A stretch of DNA of 64,000 bases from Euptelea pleiosperma (Eukaryota > Streptophyta > Magnoliopsida > Ranunculales > Eupteleaceae): assembly GCA_035048495.1 (NCBI GenBank), contig CM068544.1:44727893-44791892 (forward strand), read 5' to 3'. The translations under genes were made by a program, and so were the position numbers. The notes beneath the pieces were generated by a model that was not told where the DNA came from, made no database searches, and saw only the letters and a program-made list of their open reading frames with translations. Of this stretch, positions 57,854 through 64,000 are shown piece by piece. Numbering within the stretch: the stretch's first letter is position 1; each line of letters starts with the position of its first letter.

Positions 57854-60800
57854 ATGGAGGCGCATCACGCAACTCTAGGTCGACGAACGGTACAGATCCC
57901 ATCATCATCATCTTTGTTGTGTCTGATTTATGAAATTATCTGGTTTAAATTATTTTCTAATTTTCAGTTGGAAGAAATCCGTCAAAAGAGAGCAGCGGAA
58001 AGATTAAGTAAAGTTTCTTCGGGATCAGATCTGCAGGCCTCGAGTTTGTACGGTATGTGGATCTCCTTCTCTCTCTGTTAATTCTTTTATATGAATTATT
58101 TTTATTTTATATTTTTTATTGGATAATTTTTTTTTTACTTCTTTTTTGTGAACTGCTGTAGGGATTAATAGGTCAGAAAGCGGAAATCAAATCTCTGAGG
58201 TACAATTTTTCTGGCCATTTTCAATTCTCATTTGACGTTAATTTGTTGGAGCTGCTCGAAATTATATACCGTGGTTCGCAGTTAGTCTAATTCCATTTTT
58301 TACCTTAAGCTATATAGGAAGCTTATATACTATTTGAGACCCAATTCAAGCTTTATTCAGAAAAAAAAATCGATAATAAGCGGATATGATTTGTTGAATT
58401 TTTAGATACATGTGATGTTGAGTTTGTGGCATTCTAGATCAGTATCTTGGAGGGAATTCAGTTTGATGGTTGAATTGGGAAGATAGAAAACTAGATTGTA
58501 TTTTATTGAGAATAATATTGTTGGAAAAATCCCAAATCGTTAATCACACTTCTTTTTGTCAAGCCTGCCGCAGAATGATATTAATGGTTTAGTATCTCAA
58601 ATTAAAGATCTTGAGCGGAAGAACACAGAATTGGAAGAAGAAAACAAGAACTTAGTCTCAAAGGTATTCTTATTGAATAAAAAATGTTTTTTTTGGAGTT
58701 AAACACTAAGGAAGTTGTGTTGTTTCATTTTCTACAAAACTTTGCCATCTCCCACTTTCAGCTTCAAGTGAAGGAAGTCGAGAATGACACACTGCAGAAG
58801 CGTTTAAATGATCTGGTAAGTGCTGATTCAATTATTCAACATGGTTTTATAAGGAAATTAAAGTACACCATTCGTAGAATATAAGGTTGGTCTAGAACTG
58901 ATGCAAGATTGCAGTTGGCATAACACATATAAGGGAGTGGAACCCAATGCAATCAGATGATTGTATTCATCCCCTTTATTACACTGTGCATAAAAATATG
59001 GACAATGGCCTAGAAAAATTAATCCTGTAGCATTGATGGTTCTGGTCATTGGATATGGTAGACTCTGGGAATAGGAGATTTCCCAGGTAGAATCTATTGA
59101 ATTGTGGGTTCCATTCCCTTCATGTGCACTGCTATGTTGGTGACTTTCTACCATACAGGTTGCTTTTTCTTTTTTTTTTTAATCTTCTTACACCAAGAAG
59201 CTCAAAAGCATATGTGAATGTGGTATCTTTCCTTTTTTCTTACTTTGTTTACTCTTTTCTTGGTGAATTGCAGGAACAAAACAGTTTACCATCACTAAGG
59301 AAAGCTCTCAGGGATGTTGCAATGGAAAAAGATGCAGCAGTTGTTGCACGGGTACACACCATCCTAACTGTTTTATTGTGGTTACCTATGATTCGACACA
59401 TTTGTTTGCTTCTACGCTTTATACACACAAACTCTGATATTTTAGTATAGGAGGATCTCTCAGCCCAGCTTCGAATAATCAAGAAACGTTTAAAGGAGGC
59501 AGAAGAAGAACAATACAGAGTATGCGAGCTATTTCTGCCTCTTTTCTGAAAGTAGGCCAATAGATGTCCTTGTTCTAATGGTTCTCTTGCAACAGACTGA
59601 GGAAGATGCAGCATCTTTGAGAGCGGAATTAAATTCTCTACAGCAACAAGTAACGATGAATCCACTTGGTGGCATCCCCTCCATGGCTAACTCATTAGAT
59701 CATTTGCAAGCCATGGAAAAGGAGTTGGCCAATTTGAAATCTGAGTTACAGGTCAGAATTTTTTTATCGGCATTTCCTGATTGTTTTTTTGAGAATACTT
59801 TATTCATGTGTTTCTCATGATCAATGAATACCACAGCAAGAGTCGCTATTGAGGCAACACGAGCAACAGAGATTAGCGGAGGAGCAAGCCCGAAATTCTG
59901 TCATCGTGGCTGAAAAGCAAGAGATGGAAGAAAGACTTTCAGCTTTATCCAGAAAAGCCTCAGGTAGTACCCATAAAGTACACGACTCAAACTTTGAATC
60001 TTAATAACAAATTTGCTCCTTATGTATTAATGTAATTGTTATTGATTTCTTGGTGCACTTGCTAGATTCTTTTGTTACCAAATTGCTATTTTAATATTGT
60101 TTCTCAGCAAAAAAATAAAAATAAAAAATCAACGTTGTTTCTTAGTAATCTTTTGGAGAATAGCTCATACATGAGCATTTTAGAGAACATTTCTCTTTGT
60201 TCAGATGATTGATTCCATTAGCTGAGACTCTTTCTTGTGGTGCAGAAGCCTCGGAAGAAGCTGCCAGCAAGGCATTTTCAATGGTAAGAAGTCGATGTCC
60301 CAGGTTGACATTTTCTTTTGAGAAATCTGGTGATAGGTCTGGACTCAGGGTAATGATTAGTGGCTCTGTATTTCCACCAAAGACTTGGTACACACGTTCA
60401 TTAATATGGAACATCCAATCAATGGGCCACCCTTGGATTCCTTGTGTCCCCAAAATCACTTTGATTGAAATACTTTATCTGTCCAATCTAATTGCCAATG
60501 TAAATGGTCGATAAAGTTATGATAAATGATGTGAATGAAGTTTGTTCCTCTGATGGTTAGAATTTCCTTATGACATAATTTGGGGACATGAATACAACTA
60601 TACAAGAGGCAACCCGCTAGTTGGATGGATTGTTTAGCACATGCACATGTATGCTTGGAAACCTGTTATAACCTTGCTTCTCTTTCTTTGTTGCCCCTTG
60701 TCAAGTTTACTCAATGATACTTAATCATGGGACAATGAGTTGGTATGTTTCATTATGGTTTAGAATTTATACGGTATGACAATGATGTGGCTGGAAGTGC

Positions 60801-63207
60801 TAGTATTCCAGACTTCCAGAGGTTCATGTTTGCTTGTCCCAATATCTTTGCAGCAAGACAAGGAGAAACTTGAGAAACAATTGCACGATATGGCAGTGAT
60901 GGTTGAGAGATTAGAAAGTAGCCGCCTAAAACTTCTAATGGAGGTACTATCTATTCTCACTGGGCACCTTGAGCTACTTGAGTAGGATATTTGGGTTGCA
61001 TTGGCTATTTTAATGCTAAGTATATCATGATCTTGATGGCAGATTGACTCACAGTCTTCGGAGATAGAGAGACTTTTTGAGGAAAATACTAATCTCTCGG
61101 CCTCCTACGAGGACGCGATGGGAGTAGTGGTACAGTGGGAGAACCAGGTATGTCTTATGGCTTGAAGTTTAAAGACAAAATGTTGGCTTGCAAATTAAAT
61201 CTCTATCTTTTGATATTCATCTATCTTAATTGCAAATCAAATCTTTATCTGTGTTGCTTTGATCAATTATTACCTATGTAAGAAAGACATCGACACACAT
61301 GTCCAACACTAACCCCAATATCTGTTATGCCTTCATGTATACACAGCTTATTCCATATGTTGGAAGATATATTATAAAATGCTGTAGTTTACAATATAGG
61401 AGTGTATTCAAATAAGCGGGTAGACGTTAAATTCATATAAATAATAGCTAAAAACAAAATATTTGATTAAATTAAAGTTAGTTTTGAAAAGTGTGTTGGC
61501 ATGTGTCCAACAGGCAAATTCTTATAAAATGAATCCTTGTTAAGTAGATTATTATGGTTGGGCCATTTGCATACCTATATGACGTGCTTTTAGTTATGTG
61601 GAAATCTAATTTGCCCATTGTATAGGCCATAATAATGGTCTATTATTGACATTCCAGTACATGTGCCACACATTGGAAGTTGGGACCCGCAATTTGATAT
61701 CATGTCAACCTAAAAGATCTCTCCTACTGTCCTACAATAAAAAATGACCTGAATAGATGATTGTGATTATCCTTACATTGCAACTCTTTCAGAATGTCAA
61801 AGAAATATGACAAATGGACCAGAAAGGTCTGTAGAATTGTGTTTCTGATTAACCAATTGGGTCGATTTTCAATATATTTTGCCATTGTCTGTGATTGCAC
61901 ATAATGGTCCTTTCTTCTCTTCAGGAAAGCTTAACATTTGGCTAGCAGATTCATTAGTTTTCTTTTTTTGCATCAAGAATTTTGCACGTCAAGTAGTTTG
62001 GATTATGAAAAAGAAACCCTAAGTATCACTTGAGTTGACTGTAAGAATGGTGTACCAACAACATAGCAGTACATATGGCACGTGCAGGGGGGTTGGTCCC
62101 ACTTTTCAGTGATTCTCACCTAAAATATCACTTAAATTGACCTGCTTGGATCGTTGGATGATCTTAACCAATCCAATCCATTGAATTTTCTTGAGCTGCT
62201 TCACTGTATTTTTTTTATGGTCCAAAATAATGCTTTAGATAAGATGGTTTGGATTATCTGGATTTTATTTTTGGCGTAAGATATATCCTAGGAAAGACTC
62301 ATTGAATGGTAGGTACTATATCCGTAACATACCATCTGGATGGGTGCCTCAAGACTTTTCTATTATAAACAGAGTAAAAAAAGCAGGACCAAGTTGGTTG
62401 AGGTCCGGTGATGTTAAGAGATCTTGAAGCTGCCCTGTAAAATAAACCGTGAATCATAGGTTCATTTCTGTTTGCCTTTAATTTCAACACTTTCTTTGTG
62501 GGGTATGCGTGCACACACCAATTCCATCTATTGTAAAGGATGCAGAAAGCACATACGCACACACCTCTTTGTATGTCTAATTTTTGTGGCAACATTACTG
62601 AGGAGATAAGGAAGCTTAAGAAAGAGTAGATGGGAATGAATTTTTTTTATTAATAAGTGGGAATGAAACTGTACAGTGAGTTATTGGAATAAAGTATTAG
62701 AATCTTCGGAAAGGGGGGAAATCTCCAAGACTCAACTATCAAGGATTTGAGGGGCTGATTAACGTTCATCTTCCACCATATCTGGACATAGCTCCAATTT
62801 TCAGAATAACAGCCACTGAAGCCACACTACGAATGATTAAGTGCTTCGTGCAAAATTTCCAACCCAGAACCATTTATATTGCTTCTACTCCATCCTGGAT
62901 GAGCAAAACTGCTTGCATTGCATTCCATCTGGGACTTGATCATGTTTGCTATTGAATTGGCATGTTTATGTAGGTGCTGGAGTCTTTTGGTACTTACAAG
63001 CTGCTTAACACATGGAACTTGCAGGTGAAAGACTGCCTTAAGCAGAATGAGGAGCTCCGTGGCTTGTTGGATAAGCTAAGAACAGAACAAGCTAACATGC
63101 TTCCTTTAAATTATGAGGAGGTCCAGTCAGGCTTGTTGGAAACTGAGAAAGATAGTGGAAACGTGTCAGGTGCCAAGAAACTTACAGCAGAAAGTCTATC
63201 ACTCAAG
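57854..63207 (+). CDS. Long coiled-coil protein, 5' part (13 coding exons visible)
   Basis: Exons: 57854-57889, 57968-58052, 58162-58199, 58574-58663, 58762-58815, 59274-59351, 59451-59519, 59596-59751, 59837-59963, 60246-60283, 60854-60943, 61043-61147, 63025-63207. All join in frame, giving 383 codons with no stop, so the gene runs past the window. The protein starts [20 protein letters not shown] and is rich in E, K, L and Q heptads: [77 protein letters not shown] [35 protein letters not shown] and [19 protein letters not shown] serine-rich gap (about 25-55) precedes the first coil. No signal peptide or membrane helix is seen. It matches a conserved plant coiled-coil family I recognise by sequence but cannot name; a role in vesicle tethering or cytoskeletal scaffolding is only inference. 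The start is the first ATG in frame with exon 2. Confidence 0.8.
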
Positions 63208-64000
63208 GTCAGTGTTTGGATAGTGATGCATATTATTTTTTATTTTTTTTAAATGATGAAGAATGGGATTCTACTTAAAGTAAGTAGTCATTTGTGTTCC
63301 CTGTTAGGGTCGCCCTTGTAGGGTGGGATCCCGCTTTTGCTCTTGTTTAGTCTTTTGGTGTCTTTGTATAGCCTTCTTGGGCCTTCTCAGCCCTCATAAT
63401 ATATCCATCTTTTACCGATCAAAAAAAAAAAAAATTCTACTTAAAGTAAGAGAGGTCCCCACTCATGGACATTTAAAAAATAGAACGGAAGAAGGAAAAC
63501 GGGAAAGAAAAGAAAGTGATACTCTACGCCAGGTTGTGGTGAGTCATGTGGACCGGTTGTGCTAGTCCGGCCGGGTTCAGGCCCAGTTCTCGTTAATGGT
63601 TTGGCTCAGTTGGTCCCAGACCTGGCTTGATTCTGGCCTGTTGACCGTAATGGGAATTGCCTTCTACAATTGGAGGCCCTCCTGAACACAAGAATAAACA
63701 GCATACATACAGACACATGGATACATGCATACTCACACACATATATATGGGATAACACACTATAAATGATGACGACGATGATGATATATGCAAATGCAAG
63801 GTATTAAGTTTCGTAAATTTCGCGAAATATTCCCATTTCCCAAGAAACCGAAATGGAAATCAACTAAAATGTTAGTGCTGCAAAATTTCACACAAAATCA
63901 CTATTTATTGCTATGAAATATCGACGAATGTTTGAAATTGCAAGAGATATTGTGCATTATTTTTTATTATTTTATCAAAAATTTTGACAAAAAGGGAAAA
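63208..64000. other. Intron of the coiled-coil gene (incomplete)
   Basis: After the donor at 63208 no further conserved coiled-coil exon was seen before the window ends. Contains A-runs (63420-63435) and a short ATG/GAT-rich stretch near 63765-63785. Confidence 0.5.

Overview
The window is nuclear DNA from a flowering plant. Genes are split by canonical GT..AG introns, some several kb long. Intergenic DNA is AT-rich and full of LINE, copia, gypsy, hAT, SINE and palindromic MITE remnants. The intact genes are plant orthologues: a GT47 glycosyltransferase, cytosolic-type folylpolyglutamate synthase, ATG1 kinase, NEDD1 and a long coiled-coil protein. Long transposon-filled introns would suit a woody magnoliid or early-diverging eudicot, but the species cannot be fixed from sequence alone.

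Layout. 1-3535: intergenic, with several palindromic MITE copies. 3536-4606 (+): intronless GT47/exostosin glycosyltransferase. 4607-15045: repeat-rich DNA holding a decayed CASP-like gene (minus, about 6689-7551), a copia integrase scrap, a LINE broken into RNase H and endonuclease/linker pieces (10.8-12.5 kb) with a MITE nested in it, and two further complete MITEs. 15046-27759 (+): folylpolyglutamate synthase in 16 coding exons (541 aa); its 4.9-kb intron 5 carries an antisense 5'-truncated LINE that was itself hit by a 452-bp hAT element. 27760-30667: intergenic with a foldback element. 30668-40423 (+): autophagy kinase ATG1 in 13 coding exons (736 aa). 42445-54947 (-): NEDD1 in 10 coding exons (809 aa), convergent with ATG1; its 8.4-kb intron 6 holds a hAT-like MITE, a decayed Ty3/gypsy element with both LTRs, and a tRNA-derived SINE. 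57854-end (+): the first 13 coding exons of a coiled-coil protein that continues past the window.

The genes are unrelated housekeeping functions (cell-wall glycan synthesis, folate polyglutamylation, autophagy initiation, gamma-tubulin recruitment, a coiled-coil scaffold) and do not form a cluster. All exon boundaries were placed by reading GT/AG sites, reading frame and remembered family sequence; every listed exon chain keeps frame from start to stop (or, for the last gene, to the last visible exon).

The most unusual content is a set of about 14 palindromic elements. They share one subterminal core (around CCAAACATCCATACGGTCAG) but end in at least five different terminal inverted repeats. 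One element carrying the commonest terminus, though not the core, is nested in LINE coding sequence with a clean 9-bp target duplication, which points to a Mutator-like origin for that terminus. No undescribed protein system was seen.
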